DNA from: Deltaproteobacteria bacterium
GTDB taxonomy: Bacteria > Myxococcota_A > Polyangia > Polyangiales > Polyangiaceae
DNA: 64,000 nucleotides
Direction: 5' to 3'
Assembly (NCBI GenBank): GCA_016875405.1
Contig: VGRJ01000007.1
Location: forward strand, 23,857-87,856
In this document: one piece after another, positions 50,137-57,911 of the stretch
Position numbering within the stretch: position 1 is the first letter of the stretch
Layout of the letters: every line of letters begins with the position of its first letter
Translations under genes and position numbers: made by a program
The notes under the pieces: generated by a model
Seen by the model: the letters and a program-made list of their open reading frames with translations, nothing else
Database searches by the model: none
What the model was told of the DNA's origin: nothing

Positions 50137-50192
50137 ACGACAACCGTACCTCACCCTGTCTTGCTCGAACAAGGCTCGGCCATCCTCGGGGC

Positions 50193-52604
50193 TCACGCGC
50201 CGCAACGGCCCGTGGCCTCGACGACCCGTCGGAGGATCGCCCGTAGCTCGCGAGGCGTCCTAGGATCGCGCACGTAGGGCAAGAGCTCCTTCGCGCGATC
50301 AACGGGGCGGAGCTCCTCAAGGGCGGCGAGCGCGGCCACGCCGAGGTCGCGGTCGTACCCGAGCTCTGGCGCGACGGCTCGCGATGCGAGCTTGTAGAGA
50401 AGCGACGCATCGTCCTGCCGGCAGAGACGTCCGAGGGCGGCGAGGGCCGCGGCTCGCAGCGAGGTGTCGAGGCGACCATCCGACGCGACCGCGCGGACGC
50501 GATCTGCCGCGGACGAGACTCGCGCGGCGCCGAGGGCCTTCACAGCGCCGAGGCGCACGGCGAGCGTGCGATCGTCGAGCGCTCCGACGAGCGCCGAAGC
50601 CGTCGACTCGTCGAGCCGCGCCGTGCCGAACGCGGCCGTGGCCGCGACGCGAACGAACGGCCACGGGTCATCGCGGAGGAGCGAAGCCACCTGCGGAGCC
50701 TCGACGCCCTCGACGTGCCCTGCCAACGCAACGAGGGCAGCCTCGCGCACTCGAGGAGACGCGTCGCCAAGCGCACGAAGGAGCGCCGGCTTCAACGAGG
50801 GCACGCCCCTCGCGAGGCGCGCCGCCTGCGCGCGGACCTCGGCCGAGGGCTCGCGCGACACGCTCGCCTCGAGAAAACGAAGGGCCTCCGGGTCACCTCG
50901 CCCCGCGAAGCGCGCGGCCGGCTGGAGCAGCAGATAACGCTCTCGAAAATCGGCGCCCCGCATGAGCTCGGCCGTCGCGGTCGCAGCACCCGGGACGCTG
51001 AGCGCGACGTCGCCGAGGGCTCGCAGCAGCTCGAGCGTCGCGACGCGCGAGCGCCCCTCGCTCGCGGCAGGCGTAAAGAGCCCCTCGAGAGCGAGCCTGG
51101 CACGTCGATTCTGCGATGCCGCGTGCACGGCGTCACGGAGGCGCGCGCGCAAGGCGGGGGACGCCCCATCGAACGCACGGGGCAATACCGAAAGGGACGA
51201 GGCGGGGACGAGGCTTGCAAGCTCACGGCCAGCGAGCCCGCGCTCGCGATCATCGAGGCCCTTGAGGAGGAGGTCCTCGAGGATCGGGGAGCTGTCGGCA
51301 AGGCAGCGTTGCGTGCGCTCGCGCAGCGCGTCGAGGGACTCGTCACCATCGGCGTCCCACCTTGCATCACGGCCGCGACCGACGAGCCTCTCGACTACGA
51401 ACCGCGCGGTCTCCGCGCAGCTCCCGCTCTCGATCACGTCCAGCGCGCGGACGCGCCCCGCGGGACCGAGGGCGTCGAAGCCGCGCATCGTCGCGCCGAC
51501 CGCGAGGGAGCCGCTGCGCGCGAGCAACACCTCGGCGGCACGTGCCTCGTCGCCGCCGTGGTCGAGCCGCGAGACGAGCGCCTCGAAGCCTTCGCGTTCG
51601 AGCCCCGTGCGCGCGCGAAACTCGGCTATCCGGACGACGTCGCCGCGCGCGCCGTACGCGCCCTCGAGCGCGAGCGCGACGCACTCGGTGCGAATCGGCG
51701 TGGCGAGGGAGACGACGTAACCGGTGCCCTCCGGCTGCGCCCCGGCGTCCTCGGGCATCGTGACGTGAAAGGCCTCGCGGTCCGTGTAGACGAGCAGCGT
51801 CCGTGGCGTAGCGCCCGCCTCTCCGCGGCCACGGACGACGAGCTCGAAGCCCTCGATCGCGACGTCGCTCGAGGAGGACATGACCACGACCTCGCCCTCG
51901 CCAAGTCCATCGGCAGACTCGGCCCAGCCGCGCTCGAGGGTGCCATCGGTGAGGCCGGACGGACCGTCGGCGGTCGCGCTCGTCGCCACGGTCGCGACGA
52001 GGAGCCGCGGCCCATCGAGCGAAGCAGCCCCGCCCCGCGAGGCGAACGCAGGCGTGACCGGCGGAGCAGCGGCAGCCGCTAGCGTTCGGGTGGGAGCCGG
52101 GCGCCAGGCGAGCTCGCGTGGGTCGAGGCGCTGGCTCTTCGAGAGCACGTGACGCCCGCACGCAATGGGCCGCGACGAGCGCCACGCGAACGAGACGTCC
52201 ACGCCACCGGCGCCAGGCTCGCGCAAGAGCACTCGCGTCGCGCCGTCGTCGCCTCCGCGCGGACGGTCGATGAACCCGCGCAGGAGCTCCCTCGGCGCAC
52301 CGGAATCGTCCTGTGCGACCATCACGACGAAGCGCCCAGGCCCGCCCGTCGGCAGCGCCTCGACGAGGAGCGCCGGCCGACCATTGACCAGCGTCAAGGG
52401 CTCCGTCGTCGCAGGCCCGAGGCCCGCGGCGAGCTCGAGGTCCGTCGTCGTGCAGCGCCCACCGCGACACGCTTGGACGTGGAGCACGCGACCCTCGACC
52501 GAGGCAGACAGCGGCGCCTCGAGGGCCTGAGCGCTCGCAGGCACGACGCTCGGGCCGAGTGCGACCACCGCGAGCCGCGACCACCGCAGGGCTCGCGCGC
52601 TCAT
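50193..52604 (-). CDS. exported HEAT-repeat protein
   Basis: 803 residues from the ATG at 52602-52604, which overlaps the upstream stop as ATGA. A signal peptide (LAVVALGPSVVPASAQA) leads into about 350 residues of beta-rich sequence, including a discoidin-like stretch (DGTLERGWAESADGLGEGEVVV, then VAIEGFELVVRGRGE). The C-terminal 400 residues are HEAT-type repeats, e.g. SPRVREAALVALAGHVEG, PWPFVRVAATAAFGTARLDE and LAVRLGAVKALGAARV. Such repeats serve protein binding. Export signals a periplasmic or surface scaffold. Two-gene operon with the protein encoded upstream. Confidence 0.78.
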   Translation of the reverse strand: MSARALRWSRLAVVALGPSVVPASAQALEAPLSASVEGRVLHVQACRGGRCTTTDLELAAGLGPATTEPLTLVNGRPALLVEALPTGGPGRFVVMVAQDDSGAPRELLRGFIDRPRGGDDGATRVLLREPGAGGVDVSFAWRSSRPIACGRHVLSKSQRLDPRELAWRPAPTRTLAAAAAPPVTPAFASRGGAASLDGPRLLVATVATSATADGPSGLTDGTLERGWAESADGLGEGEVVVMSSSSDVAIEGFELVVRGRGEAGATPRTLLVYTDREAFHVTMPEDAGAQPEGTGYVVSLATPIRTECVALALEGAYGARGDVVRIAEFRARTGLEREGFEALVSRLDHGGDEARAAEVLLARSGSLAVGATMRGFDALGPAGRVRALDVIESGSCAETARFVVERLVGRGRDARWDADGDESLDALRERTQRCLADSSPILEDLLLKGLDDRERGLAGRELASLVPASSLSVLPRAFDGASPALRARLRDAVHAASQNRRARLALEGLFTPAASEGRSRVATLELLRALGDVALSVPGAATATAELMRGADFRERYLLLQPAARFAGRGDPEALRFLEASVSREPSAEVRAQAARLARGVPSLKPALLRALGDASPRVREAALVALAGHVEGVEAPQVASLLRDDPWPFVRVAATAAFGTARLDESTASALVGALDDRTLAVRLGAVKALGAARVSSAADRVRAVASDGRLDTSLRAAALAALGRLCRQDDASLLYKLASRAVAPELGYDRDLGVAALAALEELRPVDRAKELLPYVRDPRTPRELRAILRRVVEATGRCGA

Positions 52605-53611
52605 CGCGGCAACGTGCTCGTCTTCACCCAAAAGCCGTTCCCGTCGAGCGGCATGAGCGCGAGGTCGGTCGGGACGACGCTTGTCCACTCCGTCGACACG
52701 TCCATCGCGTGAAAGGTCGCGCCGGGTTCAACGAGGCCGAGAGGTGCGGCGCCCGCCGCAGGCTTCGACGCGATCGGGAGGGCGATCACGGCGGTGAGCA
52801 CCTTCGGAGGCTCCGCGAGCGCGAGCGTCGGCGAGGCGAGCGGCTTTGGCGCGAGGGCGTTCATGTCGATCAGCTCGCCGTGGATCTGAGGCTCGAGCTC
52901 GTTCATGCGGACCCACCCGTCGAGCGTCACGTCGCCGGGCGACACGACGTGGACCCAGCCGGCCCGCACCTCGGTGCTCCAGAACACCTTGCGCGCGTCG
53001 TCATCCATCTTGAGCTCGAGGACCTGAGCACCCTGCGCTCGATCGAAGAGCTTCAAGCCGCCTGTCTTCATGTGGTACCAGCGCGCCCCCTTGGGCGGCT
53101 CGGTTGCCTCGAGCGCGATCGGGGCGAGCCCAACCGCGGCGCAGGGGAGTTTTCCGCGAAGCTTCGTCGGAGCGCCGTCGGCCGCACGCGTCCCAAGCAC
53201 CGCGTGCTCGAACTCGACCTCACCAGACGCCGCGGCCTTCGGCTGGATTTCCACGCCCTTCGTGAGCCACACCTGCCCACCGACGAGCGACACCGCCTCC
53301 TTCGCGAAGAAACGGAATGCCGAAGGCGTCGCGTGACCGTTGACGCGGAGGTAGGGCTTCGTGCCGTCGCCGGTCTCGACCTTGAGGCGCGACCCTGGAG
53401 CGAACGTCGGCTCGACGAGCTTCACGCGCAGCAACACGCCCGTGAATTTCGCGTGCGGCGCACCGCCGGCGGCCTCGAGAAAGAGCTCTGTATTGGGGGC
53501 CGGCGAGGTGACCCCCTCGATGACGCATGGCGCAGCGCCTTCGGCGAAGGCTTCCGACGCGGCGAGGAGAGACGCGACCGCTAGGCCGGTTCGAATGCTT
53601 GTGGCTCGCAT
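52601..53611 (-). CDS. hypothetical exported protein
   Basis: 336 residues with a Sec signal peptide (LAVASLLAASEAFAE). The body has two similar halves of beta-rich sequence (LRVNGHATPSAFRFFAKEAVSLVGG; GWVHVVSPGDVTLDGWVRMNEL; and FHAMDVSTEWTSVV with GNGFWVKTSTL), perhaps SH3-like modules. No family recognised. It overlaps the HEAT-repeat gene by 4 bp and is divergent from the DHH-like gene across 32 bp, so the two exported proteins probably act together. Confidence 0.65.
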   Translation of the reverse strand: MRATSIRTGLAVASLLAASEAFAEGAAPCVIEGVTSPAPNTELFLEAAGGAPHAKFTGVLLRVKLVEPTFAPGSRLKVETGDGTKPYLRVNGHATPSAFRFFAKEAVSLVGGQVWLTKGVEIQPKAAASGEVEFEHAVLGTRAADGAPTKLRGKLPCAAVGLAPIALEATEPPKGARWYHMKTGGLKLFDRAQGAQVLELKMDDDARKVFWSTEVRAGWVHVVSPGDVTLDGWVRMNELEPQIHGELIDMNALAPKPLASPTLALAEPPKVLTAVIALPIASKPAAGAAPLGLVEPGATFHAMDVSTEWTSVVPTDLALMPLDGNGFWVKTSTLPR

Positions 53612-53643
53612 GACTTCGGCAGTTACAGTAGCACCGCTCGAAG

Positions 53644-54606
53644 ATGGGAAGACGGAAGGGTTCCTGGGTCGCGCCGAGCGGCGTGCACGTCGCGTTCGCG
53701 ACGCCGCGAAAGCTGCCGAAGCCGCGCGACCTCGAGGGGCGCGTGGTCGTCCTCGACATCGCCTTCGCCTCGGAGAGCGGCGGTCGGCGCAACGACTTCG
53801 AGTCCAACACGCTGCGCTTCATCGACGAGCTGGGCGACCGCTTGGTCGGCTGGATCGATCACCACGACAGCGCGCATCACGCGCGATTCTTGGGCGAGCC
53901 GAGGTTCGTCTTGTCGACCAAGGCCGAGCACGGCGCGTGCCCCGAGATGCTCGACCCGACCCTCGTCGCTCGACTCGGGCCAGCCGACACGATCGTTTGC
54001 CACACCGATTTCGACGGGCTCGCGAGCGCTGCCAAATGGCTGCTCGGCGGCGTCGAGCCGTACCCTGGCTGCGACGACGACGCGCGAGCGATCGACACGC
54101 GACGTGGGACGCCGAGCGGGACCGGCGCGCTGTTCGACCGCGCGATCCGAGCGCGCCCTCGCGACGAGGACGTGCTCCGTGCCGTGCTCGACCTCCTCGA
54201 GAGCCGCATGACGAAGGACGCGTGGCAGCTCATCGAAGAAGCGGCCGCGGAGATCGCCCCGCTCGAGGACGAGGCCGGGCGGCTTTCGCACGCGTACGAG
54301 ATCGGGGGGCCCGATTTCCTCCTCGTCGATCTCGATCGCGCGGGGCGTCGCGGGCCTTACGACAAGACGACGTTGCTGCTCCTCGGGCAAGCGCAGGTCC
54401 GCATGGCCTGCGTCGTCGACGGTGACACCGCGACCTTCGCGGCTGCCTATGACAGCGGGGTCGACTTCCTCGCGCGGTTCGGGTTGTCGGGGGGTATGCC
54501 GACGATGGTGTCGATCCATCGCGCGCATCTCGCTGACGCGCTCGCGTCGCTCGACGTGGCGCCCGAGCTCGTCTCGCGCTACCGGCTGCCGACGACGACT
54601 TCGTAG
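53644..54606 (+). CDS. DHH-like phosphoesterase-fold protein
   Basis: 320 residues. The N-terminal half has motifs that fit the DHH phosphoesterase fold: VVVLDIAFAS, GWIDHHDSAHH near residue 75 (a DHH-type metal motif) and VCHTDFDGLASAAKWLLGG near residue 120 (the aspartate-rich DxDG motif of this superfamily). The expected C-terminal DHHA1 GGG motif is weak (FGLSGGMPTMVSIHR). No close named member is recognised, and nuclease or phosphatase activity is only inferred. Its 3' end overlaps purS on the other strand by 28 bp. Confidence 0.6.
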   Translation: MGRRKGSWVAPSGVHVAFATPRKLPKPRDLEGRVVVLDIAFASESGGRRNDFESNTLRFIDELGDRLVGWIDHHDSAHHARFLGEPRFVLSTKAEHGACPEMLDPTLVARLGPADTIVCHTDFDGLASAAKWLLGGVEPYPGCDDDARAIDTRRGTPSGTGALFDRAIRARPRDEDVLRAVLDLLESRMTKDAWQLIEEAAAEIAPLEDEAGRLSHAYEIGGPDFLLVDLDRAGRRGPYDKTTLLLLGQAQVRMACVVDGDTATFAAAYDSGVDFLARFGLSGGMPTMVSIHRAHLADALASLDVAPELVSRYRLPTTTS

Positions 54607-54830
54607 TCTTCCATGACGGGGTTCGCGAGGAGCTCGTCTGCCGCGCGAGCGAGCTTGCGGCGCGCCTCCTCGACGTCGACGTCGTCGAGCTCGAGCTCGA
54701 CGAGGCGACCGATGCGCACGCCGCGCACGCCTTCGACCCCCATGTGAGCGAGAGCCTTTCGGACGGCCTCGCCCTGCGGGTCGAGCACCTCGGTCTTCAA
54801 GCGAACGAACACGGTGGCCTTGACGGTCAT
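54579..54830 (-). CDS. purS: phosphoribosylformylglycinamidine synthase subunit PurS
   Basis: 83 residues from the ATG at 54828-54830, overlapping the purC stop as ATGA. PurS joins PurL and PurQ in the fourth step of purine synthesis. The family pattern is clear: VFVRLKTEVLDPQGEAVRKAL and GVRGVRIGRLVELELD. purQ and purL do not follow; the next gene is convergent and overlaps its 3' end. Confidence 0.92.
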   Translation of the reverse strand: MTVKATVFVRLKTEVLDPQGEAVRKALAHMGVEGVRGVRIGRLVELELDDVDVEEARRKLARAADELLANPVMEDYEVVVGSR

Positions 54831-55792
54831 GCGATCCCCAGGTTGCTTCGGATTCTCGAGTGTGGGTCGGACAGCTCGGGCGCAAACGGAGCGCCCACGA
54901 TCGCTTCGCACGCCTCTGCGTAGCGTCTCATCGCCTCGACCTTCACGTCGTCGGGGATGACGGGCACCGCGCCCTCGCCGGTGAAGCCTCGCTCGGCGAG
55001 CCAGCGGCGCACGAACTCCTTGTCGAACGACTCGGGGGCTTCGCCTCGTGCGAAGCGCTCTTCGTACGAATCCGCGAGCCAGAAGCGCGACGAGTCTGGC
55101 GTATGCAGCTCGTCGATGACGACGAGCCGCCCATCTCGGTCGCGGCCGAGCTCGTACTTCGTGTCCGCGAGGATGAGACCGCGCGCGGCGCAATGCCGCT
55201 GCCCGGCCTCGAAGAGCGCCATGACGAGCGCCTCGGCCTCCTCGAACTCGTCGCCGCTGAGATGCCCCTCGCGCACGAGCTCGTCCTTCGACATCGACAC
55301 GTCGTGGTGCCCCTTCGGCGCCTTGCTGCTCGGCGTGAGGAGCGGCCGCGCCAAGCGCTGATCCTTTTTAAGCCCATCGGGCAGCGCGTGTCCGCAGAAC
55401 GTGCGCGCGCCGCTTGCGTAGTGCGTCCACATGCTCGTGCCGGTGACGCCCGTGATGTAGGCGCGGACAACCATCTCGGCGCCGAGCGGCCGACACTCGA
55501 CGACCTCCATCACGTTTGGATCCGGGACCGAGAGCACGTGATTCGGCGCGAGCGCGCGTGTGTGCTCGAACCAGAACGCGCTCACCCACTGCAAGAGCTG
55601 CCCCTTCAGGGGGAGCGTCCCGAGGACGCGGTCGAAGGCGCTGATGCGGTCCGTCGTCACGAGGAAGCGCCGCGCATCCCGCGTCACGTAACAGTCGCGC
55701 ACCTTGCCCTCGTACTTGACGCCGAGCGCACCGAGCTCCGTCCGCTCGAGCGGGGCCTCGAGCGCGCGCTGGAACCATTCCGCGTCTGCCAC
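54827..55792 (-). CDS. purC: phosphoribosylaminoimidazole-succinocarboxamide synthase
   Basis: 321 residues starting with GTG (55790-55792). Makes SAICAR from CAIR and aspartate with ATP. Motifs: YEGKVRDCYVTRDARRFLVTTDRISAFD, ECRPLGAEMVVRAYITG, GLILADTKYELGRDRDGRLVVIDELHTPDSSRFW and SFDKEFVRRWL. Size and motif order fit the longer form of the enzyme. Translationally coupled to purS. It is divergent from mdh across 83 bp. Confidence 0.96.
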   Translation of the reverse strand: MADAEWFQRALEAPLERTELGALGVKYEGKVRDCYVTRDARRFLVTTDRISAFDRVLGTLPLKGQLLQWVSAFWFEHTRALAPNHVLSVPDPNVMEVVECRPLGAEMVVRAYITGVTGTSMWTHYASGARTFCGHALPDGLKKDQRLARPLLTPSSKAPKGHHDVSMSKDELVREGHLSGDEFEEAEALVMALFEAGQRHCAARGLILADTKYELGRDRDGRLVVIDELHTPDSSRFWLADSYEERFARGEAPESFDKEFVRRWLAERGFTGEGAVPVIPDDVKVEAMRRYAEACEAIVGAPFAPELSDPHSRIRSNLGIA

Positions 55793-55875
55793 GGCGGCAC
55801 GATAGTACGAGGCAGCCCTCGGACGCCACGGCGGCCCGTTGCGGACCCGCGCCAGTCGGGCTAGAGCCGTCGCCC

Positions 55876-56808
55876 ATGACGAAGATCGCGCTCATTGGTG
55901 CCGGAAACATCGGTGGTGAACTGGCCGCGGCCATCGCGCGCCGCGAGCTCGCAGAGCACGTCGTGCTCTTCGACATCCCGCAGAAGGAGAGCTTCGCGAA
56001 GGGCAAGGCGCTCGACCTCGAGCAGAACGGCGCGATCGAGGGCTACGACACCAAGGTCACCGGCACCTCGAAGTGGGAGGACTGCGCGGGCTCGGACGTG
56101 CTCATCGTCACCGCCGGCATCCCGCGCAAGCCGGGGCAGGACCGCAAGGACATCATCGGGACCAACCTGCCGATCATTCGAAATGTCGCCGACAACGCGA
56201 AGCTCCACTGCCCGAACGCCTTCGTCATCGTGATCTCGAACCCGCTCGACGCGATGGTCTACGAGTTCATGAAGCGCACGAGCTGGCCGAGGGAGAAGAT
56301 CGTCGGCATGGCGGGCGTCCTCGACAGCGCGCGCTTCCAGCTGTTCCTCGCCCGCGAGGCGAACGTGTCGGTGAAGGATGTGCGCGCGATGGTGCTCGGC
56401 GGTCACGGCGACCAGATGGTGCCGGTCGCGAGCGCGTGCACGATCAACGGCGTCCCCGCGAGCCAGCTCGTCGCCGATGACAAGTTCAACGCCATCGTGG
56501 ATCGGACCCGCAAGGGCGGCGGCGAGATCGTCGGCCTGATGGGCACGAGCGCCTACTACGCTCCGGCCCTCAGCGCGGTCGCGATGGCCGAAGCCTACCT
56601 CCACGACCAGAAGCGCCTCCTCGCGAGCGCGGCGTACCTGTCGGGCGAGTACGGTTACAGCGGCTTCTTCATGGGTGTCCCCACCATCATCGGGCGCGGC
56701 GGCGTCGAGAAGATCCTCGAGATCGCGCTCACCGACGCCGAGAAGAAGATGCTCGCGGACAGCGCCGTCGCGGTGAAGGAGATCGTCGACATCGTGAACG
56801 CCGGCTGA
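55876..56808 (+). CDS. mdh: malate dehydrogenase (LDH-like type)
   Basis: 310-residue NAD-dependent TCA-cycle enzyme oxidising malate to oxaloacetate. NAD loop GAGNIGGELAA, substrate arginine loop GIPRKPGQDRKD, ISNPLDAMVY, and the active-site GGHGDQMVPVAS are present. The Arg at IPRKPG fits malate rather than lactate. A strong hairpin terminator follows at 56831-56872. Confidence 0.97.
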   Translation: MTKIALIGAGNIGGELAAAIARRELAEHVVLFDIPQKESFAKGKALDLEQNGAIEGYDTKVTGTSKWEDCAGSDVLIVTAGIPRKPGQDRKDIIGTNLPIIRNVADNAKLHCPNAFVIVISNPLDAMVYEFMKRTSWPREKIVGMAGVLDSARFQLFLAREANVSVKDVRAMVLGGHGDQMVPVASACTINGVPASQLVADDKFNAIVDRTRKGGGEIVGLMGTSAYYAPALSAVAMAEAYLHDQKRLLASAAYLSGEYGYSGFFMGVPTIIGRGGVEKILEIALTDAEKKMLADSAVAVKEIVDIVNAG

Positions 56809-56830
56809 CCGCGAGATCGCGACGGCTCGC

Positions 56831-56872
56831 AGCGGCGGCGCCCCAACACGGAGCGTCGCCGCTCGCTTTTTT
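56831..56872 (+). terminator. Rho-independent terminator after mdh
   Basis: An 11-bp stem (56831-56841 with 56853-56863, one G-U pair) and an 11-base loop are followed by CGC and six T residues (56867-56872), in the 56809-56927 gap. One of the clearest terminators in the window. Confidence 0.85.
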
Positions 56873-56927
56873 GTCGGATCGCATGCTCGCCTACGCCGCG
56901 AGAGCGGCTAACGTGGCGCATCGTTCG

Positions 56928-57773
56928 ATGCTCGATGCGTTTGAGCTCTCCCGGCCCGACGAGGACACTCCGTTCGTCCTCGAGGTGCCGCACGGCGGGC
57001 TCGTGCTCGACGAAGCAACGCGGCTACGCGTCCCCGCGAAGGCGCTCGAGGCAGGCTCGGTGCTCGCCGACTCGGACGTAGGAGCGCGCGAGCTCTTCAA
57101 GGCCGTCGGTCACGCTCGCGCGACGGTGGTCACCGCGACGCTGAGCCGCTACGTGATCGATCTCAACACGACCCCGCGGCTCCCGACGCCGTACGAGGAC
57201 AAGCGCCCGCCGGGCCTCAACGACATCCGGCGTCGCTCGCAGAGCGGAGCCCAGTGGTACGAGCCCGCGAGAACCGGCGACGAGGTCAGAGCGGCCGTCG
57301 CGTCGATCTTCGAGCCCTACCACCGCGCCGTCGAGGCCGAGCTCGATCAAGCGGCCGCAGGCTTCGCGGCCGTCCTGCTCGTGTCGGGCCACACCTACCC
57401 GGCGCGCGGCCGCGAGAGCGCCGACATCGTCGTGGGGTCGCAGGACGGAGCGACCGCGCCTTCGGAGCTCACGCAAGCCTTCGCTCGCTCGCTCGAGCGA
57501 CAAGGCCTCACCGTCGCGCTCGAGCGCCCCTTCCCGGGCGGCTACTCGGTCGGCCGTCACGCACGCCTGGCCGACGCGCGCTTTGCGATGCAGCTCGAGG
57601 TCGCGCGGCCCCTCGTCTGCCGACCAGGTGGAGTGCTCTCGAAGGAGGACGCCAACCTCGATCCCGTCGCCATCGCGAGCCTCGCGCGGAGCCTCGCCGC
57701 GGCCTTGGACGAGCTGCGCGAGCTCCTCGACGCTCCGCGACACGCGACGCCGAGCCACCGTTCGAGCGGCTAA
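56928..57773 (+). CDS. N-formylglutamate amidohydrolase-family protein
   Basis: 281 residues from the ATG at 56928; an ATG at 56883 is possible but falls just after the terminator. The family's zinc hydrolase motifs are visible: FVLEVPHGGLVLDEAT, DSDVGARELF, YVIDLNTTPRLP, HRAVEAELDQA, VLLVSGHTYPARG and QLEVARPLV. Family members cleave N-formylglutamate in histidine degradation or related N-formyl substrates. No hut genes are nearby, so the substrate is open. Confidence 0.82.
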   Translation: MLDAFELSRPDEDTPFVLEVPHGGLVLDEATRLRVPAKALEAGSVLADSDVGARELFKAVGHARATVVTATLSRYVIDLNTTPRLPTPYEDKRPPGLNDIRRRSQSGAQWYEPARTGDEVRAAVASIFEPYHRAVEAELDQAAAGFAAVLLVSGHTYPARGRESADIVVGSQDGATAPSELTQAFARSLERQGLTVALERPFPGGYSVGRHARLADARFAMQLEVARPLVCRPGGVLSKEDANLDPVAIASLARSLAAALDELRELLDAPRHATPSHRSSG

Positions 57774-57855
57774 GGCTGCGGCCACCAGGGACGGCTGGAT
57801 CACGAACTATCCGTAATTTCCCGACGAATTTCGACAACTTTCGCGACGGTCGTCA

Positions 57856-57884
57856 TTGACACGCGGCGCCGTGCGCTCGACATT
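57856..57884 (+). promoter_or_regulatory. candidate sigma-70-like promoter for the T6SS cargo genes
   Basis: TTGACA (57856-57861) and GACATT (57879-57884) are 17 bp apart, about 28 bp before the vgrG ATG. The -35 is consensus, but the -10 matches at only three positions. GGAGG (57903-57907) is a strong RBS for vgrG. Confidence 0.35.
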
Positions 57885-57911
57885 GAGGCGACTGTTCCCG
57901 CCGGAGGATGC

